Of a DNA stretch of 16,650 nt, positions 1 to 8,453 are shown in pieces. The DNA comes from G020354785 sp964580815 (GTDB taxonomy: Bacteria; Bacteroidota; Bacteroidia; Bacteroidales; UBA10428). Made by a program: the position numbers and the translations under genes. The DNA is taken from assembly GCA_964580815.1 (NCBI GenBank), contig CAZOLY010000070.1, positions 1 to 16,650 of the forward strand, written 5' to 3'. The stretch's first letter is position 1. Every line of letters starts with the position of its first letter. The notes under the pieces are model-generated. The model was not told where the DNA came from, made no database searches, and saw nothing but the letters and a program-made list of their open reading frames with translations.

Positions 1-1
1 C

Positions 2-247
2 AAAGACGTAGAAATAACAATAAGTGATAACGGTATTGGTATAAGCAAAGATAGCCTTGATAACCTTTTCAGAATTGATGCATACTATTCGACAACAGGT
101 ACACTGGGAGAATCGGGTACCGGACTGGGTCTTATAATATGCAAGGAGTTTATTGAGAAGAACGGAGGCAGAATTAAGGTGGTAAGTGAGGAGGGCAAGG
201 GAAGCGCCTTCTCTTTCAACCTGCCCGCCGGCAAAATATCATATTAA
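2..247 (+). CDS. Sensor histidine kinase, C-terminal fragment (partial, 5' end outside window)
   Basis: This is the last 81 residues of a histidine kinase, read in the frame beginning at base 2 and ending with TAA at 245-247. It holds the C-terminal half of the HATPase_c ATP-binding domain: a G1 box (DNGIGI), an F-box-like stretch (LFRID followed by the ST-GT loop), a G2 box (GTGLGL), then ICKEFIEKNGG and a closing segment ending SFNLP. This pattern is typical of PAS-type Bacteroidota kinases (established family knowledge). The domain binds ATP and phosphorylates a His that lies upstream of the window. No receiver domain follows, so the protein ends as a classical kinase rather than a hybrid two-component system. 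The stop lies 27 bases from the end of the convergent HAD gene. The sensed signal and partner regulator cannot be told from here. Confidence 0.93.
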   Translation, partial: KDVEITISDNGIGISKDSLDNLFRIDAYYSTTGTLGESGTGLGLIICKEFIEKNGGRIKVVSEEGKGSAFSFNLPAGKISY

Positions 248-274
248 ACTGCACCTTCCCTTTTTAGGACATGG

Positions 275-982
275 CTATTTTATACCTTTAAGTGTGTCCA
301 GGGTAACAAGCCCTGCCGGAGGGTCGCCGAGCTCTGAATATACTGCATCGGCTTCAAAGAAATCTTCATTCTGTGTGTAACCTGACTTTGTAATAACACA
401 ATGCATACCTGCACCCGTAGCGGCCAGCAAACCTATCCTGCTATCCTCGATAACAACACACTGACGGGGGTCAACCTTTAACTGCAGGGATGCAAGATTA
501 TATATTTCAGGATCGGGTTTTTTCATTGACACCATATCTCCTGCAAAGATGCCTGTAATATGTTTCTTCCTGGTATTACCCAGCATTCTGTCTACAAGCA
601 GATTCACTGCCTGCTCATTTGAAGCCGAACAGATAGTTACAAGTATACCTCCGCCAATTGCTTCGTCAACAAGTCTTAATACTCCCGTCCTTAACGGAAT
701 TTTTCCATCCCTGATAATTTTTATATAACTCCCGGTCTTTAGTTCATGCAGGTCCTTTATTAATCGTTCCCTGTCATTATATTTATGAGGCCACCCATAA
801 ATATCAAAATAATACCGCAAACGTTCTTTACCTCCTGCTATCTTCAATAGGCTTCCATAAAGGTCAACAGGCCAGTCAACATTTATACCCATCTGTCTGA
901 ATGCTTCATTAAAAGCCACCCTGTGACCGTCTCTTTCGCTGTCAACTATAGCTCCATCGCAATTAAAAATTAATGCTTTCAT
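275..982 (-). CDS. CbbY-like HAD-superfamily phosphatase with Asn at the nucleophile position
   Basis: A 235-residue HAD subfamily I protein with full length and order for the CbbY / beta-phosphoglucomutase-like group. Motif I is at residues 6-10 and reads FNCDG, where the family normally has FDCDG; the residue that forms the phospho-aspartyl intermediate is therefore Asn7 (codon AAT), while the acid/base Asp9 remains. The helical cap carries VDSERDGHR and GGKER, both characteristic of CbbY. Motif II is around Ser119, motif III is Lys154/Lys155 in KKPDP, and motif IV is Glu179-Asp180 in VIEDS, followed by ITKSGYT. Known CbbY proteins dephosphorylate xylulose-1,5-bisphosphate to xylulose-5-phosphate in the cytoplasm. 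With Asn7 this copy may be inactive, may deamidate, or may reflect a one-base error (GAT to AAT). The gene stands alone on its strand; the ATG at 980-982 gives the normal family N-terminus. Confidence 0.85.
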   Translation of the reverse strand: MKALIFNCDGAIVDSERDGHRVAFNEAFRQMGINVDWPVDLYGSLLKIAGGKERLRYYFDIYGWPHKYNDRERLIKDLHELKTGSYIKIIRDGKIPLRTGVLRLVDEAIGGGILVTICSASNEQAVNLLVDRMLGNTRKKHITGIFAGDMVSMKKPDPEIYNLASLQLKVDPRQCVVIEDSRIGLLAATGAGMHCVITKSGYTQNEDFFEADAVYSELGDPPAGLVTLDTLKGIK

Positions 983-1316
983 ATAGCCGGGGGATTATTT
1001 TATAAGTATTTTATGAGATATGTCCGCAACTTTTGAATTTATGAAATGTAAGCATGTCAAAACATAAAAATGTAAGCATGCCACAATATAAAAAAAAATT
1101 ATAATTATACTAATTTTAGATATTAACAAAATTTTATATTCCCTGCACTAACCGCACGGCGATGAAATGCGCCAGGATAGTTATAGCAGTTGTTATTTAA
1201 AATATCCATATTCAAGGATAAGATGATTCGGTTTAATCAAATGTTAATAATAAATATTGAATTACTTTTTTTTATAATATTGAAATAATATTTTATAAAG
1301 TTTTTTACGGTCATTA
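983..1316. other. AT-rich divergent intergenic region
   Basis: These 334 bases separate the minus-strand HAD gene from the plus-strand sigma factor gene, so they should hold promoters for both. I see a 24-bp tandem repeat near 1044-1091, A/T-rich runs after it, and no reading frame that resembles a protein. I found no clear copy of the Bacteroidota housekeeping promoter (TTTG and TAnnTTTG) facing the sigma factor gene, which leaves its promoter unassigned. Confidence 0.6.
1044..1091. repeat. 24-bp tandem direct repeat, two copies
   Basis: Two adjacent 24-base units, 1044-1067 and 1068-1091, match at 21 of 24 positions. The first 13 bases, AAATGTAAGCATG, are identical in both copies, and the core GTAAGCATG contains the palindrome GCATG(C). 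Head-to-tail units in a divergent spacer could be a paired binding site for a regulator acting on the HAD gene, the sigma gene or both; replication slippage is the plain alternative. No third copy is present, so it is not an array. Confidence 0.75.
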
Positions 1317-1862
1317 ATGGCTGCAAAAGAAGATATAATACTGGTAAATCATCTCAGGCTCGGAAATCCAAGAGCTTTTGAAAAGCTGTTTTTAAAATAC
1401 CATAAGAAGGTATATTATTTCTGTTATAATATATTAAAGAACAGGGAGGACTCCGAAGGGCTGGTACAGAATATATTTACCGATATCTGGGAGAACAGGG
1501 AGCGTATAGACTCAGCAAGATCTTTTTACGGGTACCTGTTCAGGATAGCCAAAAACAAACTATATAACCACTTAAGAAAAAGTATTAATGAACAGGTATA
1601 TAAAGAACATATTGTCAATTCACATAACAGCAGTGATAATAAGACCGAGACTGACCTGGATTTCAGCGAGCTTAACAACATTATTGAGGGAATAATAAAC
1701 AGGCTTCCCCCCCGAAGAAAGGAGATTTTCAACCTTAGCAGAAGCGAGGGGCTGACCTACAGGGAAATAGGTAAAAAACTGAATATCTCAGAAAATACTG
1801 TTGACACACAAATAAGAAATGCCCTTGATTTTATAAGGGAGGAACTAAAAGGTTATATATAA
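1317..1862 (+). CDS. ECF RNA polymerase sigma-70 factor (Bacteroidota polysaccharide-locus type)
   Basis: A 181-residue ECF sigma factor of the usual size, made of region 2 (about residues 20-92, including LFLKYHKKVYYFCYNIL and DIWENRERI, then FRIAKNKLYNHLR) and region 4 (about 122-175, with LPPRRKEIFNLSRSEGLTY and the helix-turn-helix EIGKKLNISENTVDTQIRNAL). A short polar linker rich in Asn, Ser and Asp joins the two. Such factors direct RNA polymerase to promoters of SusC/SusD-type uptake loci. The FecR-type anti-sigma gene follows after 93 bases and an STN-domain SusC gene after that, so the expected role is activation of the downstream operon upon release from the anti-sigma factor. The ATG chosen places region 2 at the normal distance from the N-terminus. 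A Shine-Dalgarno sequence is not evident, as is usual in this phylum. Confidence 0.95.
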   Translation: MAAKEDIILVNHLRLGNPRAFEKLFLKYHKKVYYFCYNILKNREDSEGLVQNIFTDIWENRERIDSARSFYGYLFRIAKNKLYNHLRKSINEQVYKEHIVNSHNSSDNKTETDLDFSELNNIIEGIINRLPPRRKEIFNLSRSEGLTYREIGKKLNISENTVDTQIRNALDFIREELKGYI

Positions 1863-1955
1863 AAAAATACTATCTGCACCTTTCACTTTTTTTCATCTTT
1901 CCTTCACGGAAAATATCCTGTCAGGTGAATATTATTAATGTAAACAAATGTTAAT

Positions 1956-3074
1956 ATGACCCGCGGGAAAAAAACTGAAGACCTGCTTGATAATTTTTTA
2001 AAAGGCAAGACCTCAACTGAAGAAAGAAAAACTCTTTTTGAAATAATTAATAAGGAAAAGGACCAGGAACATATAACAGCATGGTTTTATGAAAAGTGGG
2101 ATGAGGCCCCGGCAAAAAGGCCGAAATCAGAGTCTTTAAAAACCCTTAATGAGCTGAAATCCGCTTTGAATATTGACGCCGATCTTGACAAATCATTCGA
2201 GTATATTAATATTAATACAAGGACAGGCATAAATAATGTTGCATTTCATTTTTTAGGGTATGCTGCAGTATTTATAGCGGCTGTTTTTATTATGTATACT
2301 GCTTATTACCTTTACAACAGGCAAAAATCTTCACCAGGCGCTGAAAAATATGAAATAAATGTGCCTGAAGGTTCAAAATCAGAAGTCGCACTTACCGACG
2401 GCACTAAAATATGGCTTAATTCGGGAAGCAAACTCGCTTACGCCGACTACACTGATTCAGAAACACGTGAAGTATTTCTTGAAGGTGAAGCATTCTTTGA
2501 TGTTGTGGAAAACAAACATAAACCATTCATAGTAAAAACCACGGATATATATATAAAAGTGCTGGGAACAAAATTCAATGTCAGGTCCTATCCTGAAGAT
2601 AATATTATTGAAGCCACCCTTATCTCGGGCATGATTGAGATCGAGGAGGTAAATCCCGGGAAAGAGCAAAAGATGAATATCACACTAAGGCCAAACCAGA
2701 AAGTTACCTTTACAAAGACAGCACGAATACCGGAACCGGACAAAAACTCAAATGCAAAGATAGATTCCAAGCCTGTCGAAAGAATAAGCATTGTAAAAAA
2801 GGTCGATCCTGAAATTATCACTTCATGGAAAGATAATAAACTCATATTCAATAACGAACCGTTCAAAAGCCTGTTGCCTAAAATTGAAAGGTGGTATAAT
2901 GTTGAGATACAGCTGTCGGATACATCAATATATGGTTACAGGTATACGGGAATGTTTGAAAAAGAGACGGTGGAGCAGGCCCTGGATGCACTTAAGCTCG
3001 CTACCCCCTTTGAGTACACAATATATAAAAACAGGATAAATATTATTACTACAAGAAACAGGAATAAAAATTAA
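1956..3074 (+). CDS. FecR-family anti-sigma factor with DUF4974 C-terminal domain
   Basis: A 372-residue single-pass inner-membrane protein. The cytoplasmic N-terminus (about 1-95) is charged and has the sigma-binding features DLLDNFLKGKTSTEER and WFYEKWDE. One hydrophobic segment spans about 96-120. The periplasmic FecR domain (about 131-232) shows VPEGSKSEVALTDGTKIWLNSGS, FLEGEAFFDV, then PFIVKT and VLGTKFNVRSY, all diagnostic of the family. The C-terminal DUF4974 domain (about 297-365) starts at LIFNNEPFKSLLPKIERWYNVEI and is thought to contact the STN domain of the partner transporter. It lies between the ECF sigma gene and the STN-SusC gene, matching the cell-surface signalling arrangement: ligand state at SusC is passed through this protein to the sigma factor. 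The start at 1956 is the only good ATG before the sigma-binding region; two TTAATRTG-like repeats precede it, with no obvious ribosome-binding site. Confidence 0.94.
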   Translation: MTRGKKTEDLLDNFLKGKTSTEERKTLFEIINKEKDQEHITAWFYEKWDEAPAKRPKSESLKTLNELKSALNIDADLDKSFEYININTRTGINNVAFHFLGYAAVFIAAVFIMYTAYYLYNRQKSSPGAEKYEINVPEGSKSEVALTDGTKIWLNSGSKLAYADYTDSETREVFLEGEAFFDVVENKHKPFIVKTTDIYIKVLGTKFNVRSYPEDNIIEATLISGMIEIEEVNPGKEQKMNITLRPNQKVTFTKTARIPEPDKNSNAKIDSKPVERISIVKKVDPEIITSWKDNKLIFNNEPFKSLLPKIERWYNVEIQLSDTSIYGYRYTGMFEKETVEQALDALKLATPFEYTIYKNRINIITTRNRNKN

Positions 3075-3128
3075 TTTATTAATAACAAAAAATTTTATTG
3101 CCTATGACCTGACAGTAAATATGCAATT

Positions 3129-3156
3129 ACAGGAAAATGCACTAACTATTTCCTGT
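3129..3156. promoter_or_regulatory. Inverted repeat in the leader before the SusC gene
   Basis: Perfect 8-base arms, ACAGGAAA at 3129-3136 and TTTCCTGT at 3149-3156, flank a 12-base loop. No T tract follows directly, so it is a poor intrinsic terminator. It sits 55 bases before the SusC ATG in the 137-base gap after the fecR-like gene. It may be an operator, an RNA hairpin in the leader that sets the ratio of regulator to transporter transcript, or an mRNA-processing site. The role is inference. Confidence 0.45.
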
Positions 3157-3211
3157 TATAATAAAGACAACTAAAACATTAAAATTTACTAAATTTAAAT
3201 CATAAGAATTT

Positions 3212-6200
3212 ATGAAAAAACCTATTGGCAAGCGTATTAAGATCATTAAAAAATACGCATTTAAAACCCTGCTAACCATGAAACTAATCAGCTTGTTTCT
3301 TATCATTAGCATCCTGCAAGTGACTGCCGAGAGTTACTCACAGACAGCAAGGCTGACGCTTGACCTGGAAAATGCGCCTATTGTTAAAATCATTTCTGAA
3401 ATAGAGCAACAGACCGACTTCAGGTTTCTTTACAGAAATGAGACTATTGAGGACAAGATAGCGACTATTAATGTAAAGAATTCAACTATCGATAAGGTTC
3501 TGGATAAAATTCTCGGAGACAGTGATGTCAAGTATGCTATTCTGGACAACAATCTTATAGTTATCACTCCGGTTGCCGGGAGTGAGATGCAGCAAGTAAT
3601 CGTAAGCGGAAAGGTTACCTCGGGTGCCTCCGGCGAATCGCTGCCGGGAGTGAATATTATAGAAAAGGGCACGCAGAATGGTACTGTAACAGATGTAGAC
3701 GGCGAATATACGATAAGTGTTTCCGGGGAAGATGCTGTGCTTGTATTTTCCTTCGTAGGATACCTGCCGGAAGAAGTTCCTGTAGGGGGACAGACAGCCA
3801 TAGATATGGTGCTGGTTGAAGATATCCAGAAACTCGATGAGGTTGTGGTAATTGGCTACGGATCACAAAAAAGGAGTGACCTTACGGGTGCTGTGGTTTC
3901 GGTAAATGAGAAGACCCTCAGGAGCTCTGTATCAACAAATATCGACCAGGCTCTCCAGGGACGAGTTGCCGGGGTACAGGTAACGCAGAACTCGGGACAG
4001 CCAGGTGGTGCCACGTCCGTCCGTATCCGCGGTGCAAATTCCATTACAGCATCAAGCGAGCCCCTTTATGTTATTGACGGCATACCGTTCCAGGGTGACG
4101 GGACCCAGATAGCCGGCTTCGACTGGGCAGGGGGGGCCAATGGACAGAACAGGGTCAACCCGCTGTCAACCATAAATCCCAATGATATAGTAAGTATAGA
4201 GGTGCTGAAAGACGCTTCGGCTTCGGCCATTTATGGTTCCCAGGCTGCCAACGGTGTTGTCCTTATAACAACCAAAAGGGGCAAGGCCGGGGAATCGAAA
4301 TTATCATACAACACGTTTTATGCACTCCAGACATTACCAAAGAAACTCGATATGATGGACCTGCCCGAATTTGCCGAGTACCGCGTGCAGATAGCCAAAG
4401 AGCTTGGCGAGACCCCGAACGACAAATATCTTGATCCCAGCTTGCTGGGGCCCGGGACGGACTGGCAGGATGAGGTTTTTGACCCGGCGTGGACTCAAAG
4501 CCACCAGTTATCACTGACAGGAGGTAACGATAAGACGCAGTATGCCATTACAGGGGGCTATTATAACCAGGACGGCATTATTATAGGGTCAGGATTTAAC
4601 CGGTTTACAGGCCGTATTAACCTCGATAACCAGGTAAAAGACTGGATCAAGATAGGCGGTAACCTGGCATATGCCAAGACTCACGAAAAGATCACCCTTA
4701 ATGACGGGGGTGACGGTGTGATAATGAACGCACTGCTCATGCAGCCCGACGTTCCCGTGAGGAACATGGACGGCGAATATGCCGGTCCCGATGTTACATA
4801 TGCCGGCTCAAATTATAATCCGGTTGCCCTGGCGCTGATACGGAACAACACCCTTGACAGGGAACGTATTATGGCCAGTGTCTACGCGAGTGCCGACATC
4901 GTAAAGGGCCTAAATTTCAGAAGCGAGCTGGCATTTGATAATAACAATTCTATTAATATATCCTTCCATCCAACATATCAGTTTGGAGCGATAATAAATA
5001 ATACAAATAAGATGAGGCAGCGTGATGAAAACAACTTTTTCTGGATCTGGAAAAACTATATGACTTATAATTTCAATCTTGCTGAGCGTCATACAGTGAC
5101 GGCGATGATTGGTACAGAATCCCAGAAGTCCAGCTGGCAGGGTACGGATGTTACCAAGGAGGATTTTACCTCTAACGACATACATGTCCTGAGCCAGGGC
5201 GATAACCTTACAAGCAGGACTAACGGGTGGAAAGATGCTTCTTCCATAGCTTCCTATTACGGACGTTTTAATTACAACTTTGATGAACGTTACCTGGCAA
5301 CATTTACACTGCGTGCCGACGGCTCATCCAAGTTCGGGCCCGAGAACAAGTGGGGCTGGTTCCCCTCGGGATCGGTTGCCTGGCGTATAAGCAATGAAAG
5401 CTTCATGGACAATGTTACCTTTGTAAGAAACCTGAAACTGCGTATCGGTTACGGAATGGTGGGCAACCAGGCTATAAACAATTACCTGTACGGTTCGTCT
5501 ATGGCCACTATGGACTCGCCCTTTGGCACAACCTACAGGATGGAAAAAATCTCAAATCCCGTTCTTAAGTGGGAAGCAACGGCTCAATATAATATTGGTA
5601 TTGACCTTGGATTATTCGAGGGACGTATAGACCTGACGGCTGATGTATATGACAAGCAAACTAAGGACATGCTGCTACAGGTGTCTGTGCCCAGTTATAT
5701 CGGTGGCCCGGAACCATGGAAAGACATTGCAGCTCCTTATGTTAACGTAGGGAAGATGGAAAACAAGGGTATTGACCTTACCCTGACCACATATAATGTA
5801 ACAAAAGGTAAATTCAACTGGACATCAAACTTTACTTTTACACTTAACAGGAACCTGGTAAAGGAACTGGATGATACAAGCAAAATATACTGGCGTAATT
5901 TAAACTGGTACAGCGAATTTCAGACAGCAACGATGACAAAGGCCGGGGAACCTATAGGTGTATTTTACGGGTACATAGCAGACGGCATATTTGAAAATGA
6001 GGCAGAGATACTGGCCCATGCGGTGCAGATACTGAATCCTGATTCTGTTACGGCTGCAAATCCCAACGGGAAAAACCTTGTAGACAGGACTACCGGCGTA
6101 TGGATTGGAGACATAAAATTCAGGGATCTGAACGGGGACAGTGTGATCAACACCAGTGACCAGACAATAATCGGTAATCCGAACCCCGACTTCACATTCG

Positions 6201-6739
6201 GGTTTAACAACACATTCACGTTCGGACCTTTTGACATGTCGATATACCTGCAGGGCTCTTACGGAGCTGATATACTTAACTATTCGAGGGTACGTATTGA
6301 GGGGCAGACAAGCGTATACAGCAACCAGGCTGCAACGGTTTATAACCGCTCACGCTACCAGCTTATCGACCCTGAGGGTTCCGACACCGATCCTGCAAAC
6401 GTCATCCTTGCCAATCCGGGTACAGATATGCCGCGTTTTGCAACAAATGATGTGAACAGGAACAACCGCATGTCGACCAGGTTTATCGAGGACGGCTCCT
6501 ACCTTCGCATACAGAATGTGAGCCTTGCCTATACCTTGCCGGCAAGCCTCACGCAGAAGGTAAGGATCTCGAGGCTGAGGGTCTATGTTAACATACAGAA
6601 CCTCTATACATTCACCAATTACTCGGGTTATGATCCCGAAATAGGGGCATATAACCAGGATGCAAGAATGCAGAATGTTGACATGGGACGTTATCCGACG
6701 CCGAGGATGTATACGTTTGGCCTTGATGTAGATTTTTAA
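3212..6739 (+). CDS. SusC/RagA-family TonB-dependent outer-membrane transporter with N-terminal STN domain
   Basis: A 1175-residue outer-membrane importer. A long signal peptide (about 1-43, hydrophobic from residue 20) precedes an STN signalling domain (about 48-120), a carboxypeptidase-regulatory-like beta-sandwich (about 128-205, with GVNIIEKGTQNGTVTDVDGEY), the SusC-type TonB-box region (208-217, LDEVVVIGYG), the plug (about 222-350, with GRVAGVQV, SVRIRG, YVIDGIP and SIEVLKDASASAIYGSQAANGVV) and a 22-strand-type barrel ending in the aromatic terminus FGLDVDF. It uses TonB-derived energy to import oligosaccharides delivered by its SusD partner. The STN domain is the feature that links it to the upstream FecR anti-sigma factor. 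The SusD gene starts 45 bases downstream, so the two are almost surely co-transcribed. Length, plug and barrel motifs are intact, with no sign of a frameshift. The substrate cannot be read from the sequence; the neighbourhood suggests a xylose-containing glycan. Confidence 0.97.
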   Translation: MKKPIGKRIKIIKKYAFKTLLTMKLISLFLIISILQVTAESYSQTARLTLDLENAPIVKIISEIEQQTDFRFLYRNETIEDKIATINVKNSTIDKVLDKILGDSDVKYAILDNNLIVITPVAGSEMQQVIVSGKVTSGASGESLPGVNIIEKGTQNGTVTDVDGEYTISVSGEDAVLVFSFVGYLPEEVPVGGQTAIDMVLVEDIQKLDEVVVIGYGSQKRSDLTGAVVSVNEKTLRSSVSTNIDQALQGRVAGVQVTQNSGQPGGATSVRIRGANSITASSEPLYVIDGIPFQGDGTQIAGFDWAGGANGQNRVNPLSTINPNDIVSIEVLKDASASAIYGSQAANGVVLITTKRGKAGESKLSYNTFYALQTLPKKLDMMDLPEFAEYRVQIAKELGETPNDKYLDPSLLGPGTDWQDEVFDPAWTQSHQLSLTGGNDKTQYAITGGYYNQDGIIIGSGFNRFTGRINLDNQVKDWIKIGGNLAYAKTHEKITLNDGGDGVIMNALLMQPDVPVRNMDGEYAGPDVTYAGSNYNPVALALIRNNTLDRERIMASVYASADIVKGLNFRSELAFDNNNSINISFHPTYQFGAIINNTNKMRQRDENNFFWIWKNYMTYNFNLAERHTVTAMIGTESQKSSWQGTDVTKEDFTSNDIHVLSQGDNLTSRTNGWKDASSIASYYGRFNYNFDERYLATFTLRADGSSKFGPENKWGWFPSGSVAWRISNESFMDNVTFVRNLKLRIGYGMVGNQAINNYLYGSSMATMDSPFGTTYRMEKISNPVLKWEATAQYNIGIDLGLFEGRIDLTADVYDKQTKDMLLQVSVPSYIGGPEPWKDIAAPYVNVGKMENKGIDLTLTTYNVTKGKFNWTSNFTFTLNRNLVKELDDTSKIYWRNLNWYSEFQTATMTKAGEPIGVFYGYIADGIFENEAEILAHAVQILNPDSVTAANPNGKNLVDRTTGVWIGDIKFRDLNGDSVINTSDQTIIGNPNPDFTFGFNNTFTFGPFDMSIYLQGSYGADILNYSRVRIEGQTSVYSNQAATVYNRSRYQLIDPEGSDTDPANVILANPGTDMPRFATNDVNRNNRMSTRFIEDGSYLRIQNVSLAYTLPASLTQKVRISRLRVYVNIQNLYTFTNYSGYDPEIGAYNQDARMQNVDMGRYPTPRMYTFGLDVDF

Positions 6740-6784
6740 CCATAATAAACCAAAATTATTTAAAAACCAGATAAAGTTATTCTT

Positions 6785-8425
6785 ATGAAACACAATATAA
6801 AATACATCATAGCATTAGCCATAGTGCTCCTTATAGGTGCCTGTGGAAAGGATTTCCTGGACCTGACGCCTGGCGACAGGCTGACGGCCGATGATTATTA
6901 CAGGAATGAAGATGAAGTGCGGGCGGGCACCGCTTCGTTCTATGGATTCCCCTGGTTTGATTTCGATGATAAATTCTCGTGGCTTGTAGGTGACTGCATG
7001 GCGGGAAATATATATTATACTTATGACCAGGAAGGCCAGTTCTTTTATTTTTCTTTCAATGAAGGAAATGCATACTTGTCCAGTGGATGGAAGAGCCTGT
7101 TCCGTGTAATATCATATACAAATTCCATCATAAATGATATGCCGCGTATTGCCGAGCAGAATGTGACGCAGGATGTGATTGACCAGGCTGTTGCCGAGGC
7201 ACGCTTTGTACGTGCAGCAGCTTATTTTATACTGGCCGAATTATGGGGAGAGGTGCCTATAGTTGAGAACTCAACGGAGCTGGTAACCAGCAATAACATG
7301 ATGCTCCCGAAGAATACACGTTCAAGCATCTATGAGTTCATTAAAAGGGACCTTGAATATGCGGAAGTAAACCTTAAAACCACCGATGATCCGGGGCGCG
7401 TAACGCAGTGGTCGGCAAAAGGCATGCTGGCAAAGCTTTATATTACCATGGCCCAGAATCTGAGTGACGCCAATTCAGCTGCATACTTCACCAAGGCAAA
7501 GGAATATGCTGAGGATGTGATCACCAACAGCGGACTGACGCTTATGGAAGACTATTATGATCTTTTCCTTATCGAAAACAATAATAATCAGGAATCGCTC
7601 TTTGCCCTCCAGTGGATGAAAGGAAGGTATGCCATAGGCAACAGCCGCAATGCAAACTGGGCCCGCAGCAGTATTATTGCCGATCAGCAGTGGGGCGGAG
7701 GCAAAGGTGTGACATACGATTTCATGCAGGATGTTGAGAGTGGGGACCTGCGCCGCCATGCCATTTATATGACGCTGGGGGATTTTTATCCCGAAATAAA
7801 TGTTGCAAATGGAGGATATACCTACAATTTCGAAACTGAAAATCCCGATAATCCGAATAATCCTCTTGAAACGGCAAGCCAGGTTTTAAACCACCTGAAG
7901 AAATTTGTTGTGGGAAGCTCTGATGATACAGGCGGACAGGTCGGCATCGACCAGGATGCAGGTATTAACCAGTATATACTGCGCCTGGCTGATGTGTACC
8001 TGATATATACCGAAGCGGTGCTGGGAGCAGGAGCTTCGACAGATGATGCAACGGCCCTGCAATATTTTAACGCAATACGTACGCGGGCCGGACTGGATTC
8101 AAAATCAAGCATTACCTTCACGGACATCCTGGTTGAAAGGAGGGTTGAATTCTGTCTTGAAAGCATGTTCTGGTTTGATGTTAAGCGGTACTTTTACCGT
8201 GATCCGTCAGGCGCCATGGATTACCTGAATGCACAGGAAAGAGAATACACTTACAGCGAAATTACCGGCAGCGACGACCCGAATTCATGGGACAGCTATG
8301 AACTGGACTCGACAGAAAATTCATACACCATACACGAGTCACAGATGTTTTTGCCCATTCCGGCAGCAGAGGTGCTTGTTAATCCCAAATTAGCAGAGGA
8401 CGCTGTTGAATATGAATTTGATTAA
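6785..8425 (+). CDS. SusD/RagB-family glycan-binding outer-membrane lipoprotein
   Basis: A 546-residue lipoprotein. The signal sequence ends in the lipobox LIGAC with the lipidated Cys at residue 20, followed by GKDFLDLTPGDRLTADDYY, the classic start of mature SusD proteins. TPR-like helices run through the first half, including the family signature ARFVRAAAYFILAELWGEVPIVE (about residues 139-161), and the C-terminal RagB/SusD region ends with FLPIPAAEVLVNPKL. The protein caps the SusC barrel at the cell surface and hands over bound oligosaccharide. It is placed between SusC (45-base gap) and the third lipoprotein (28-base gap), the standard order for a polysaccharide-utilisation operon. The residues right after Cys (GKDF) include a charged pair that would fit a Bacteroidota surface-export signal. 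Nothing in the frame looks broken. Confidence 0.96.
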   Translation: MKHNIKYIIALAIVLLIGACGKDFLDLTPGDRLTADDYYRNEDEVRAGTASFYGFPWFDFDDKFSWLVGDCMAGNIYYTYDQEGQFFYFSFNEGNAYLSSGWKSLFRVISYTNSIINDMPRIAEQNVTQDVIDQAVAEARFVRAAAYFILAELWGEVPIVENSTELVTSNNMMLPKNTRSSIYEFIKRDLEYAEVNLKTTDDPGRVTQWSAKGMLAKLYITMAQNLSDANSAAYFTKAKEYAEDVITNSGLTLMEDYYDLFLIENNNNQESLFALQWMKGRYAIGNSRNANWARSSIIADQQWGGGKGVTYDFMQDVESGDLRRHAIYMTLGDFYPEINVANGGYTYNFETENPDNPNNPLETASQVLNHLKKFVVGSSDDTGGQVGIDQDAGINQYILRLADVYLIYTEAVLGAGASTDDATALQYFNAIRTRAGLDSKSSITFTDILVERRVEFCLESMFWFDVKRYFYRDPSGAMDYLNAQEREYTYSEITGSDDPNSWDSYELDSTENSYTIHESQMFLPIPAAEVLVNPKLAEDAVEYEFD

Positions 8426-8453
8426 CTTGTTTAATACTATAAAATTTTAAAAA

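Noticed and set aside
248..274. Terminator between the convergent histidine kinase and HAD genes
   Set aside because: The 27-base gap has a short T run but I could find no convincing stem.
1044..1091. Start of a CRISPR or other repeat array
   Set aside because: There are only two adjacent units with no spacers and no third copy nearby.
3129..3156. Intrinsic terminator after the anti-sigma gene
   Set aside because: The stem is short with a 12-base loop and is not followed by a T run.
6350..6793. 147-residue minus-strand open frame over the end of the SusC gene
   Set aside because: It is antisense to conserved SusC barrel codons, shows no domain or plausible composition, and is explained by the coding bias of the real gene.
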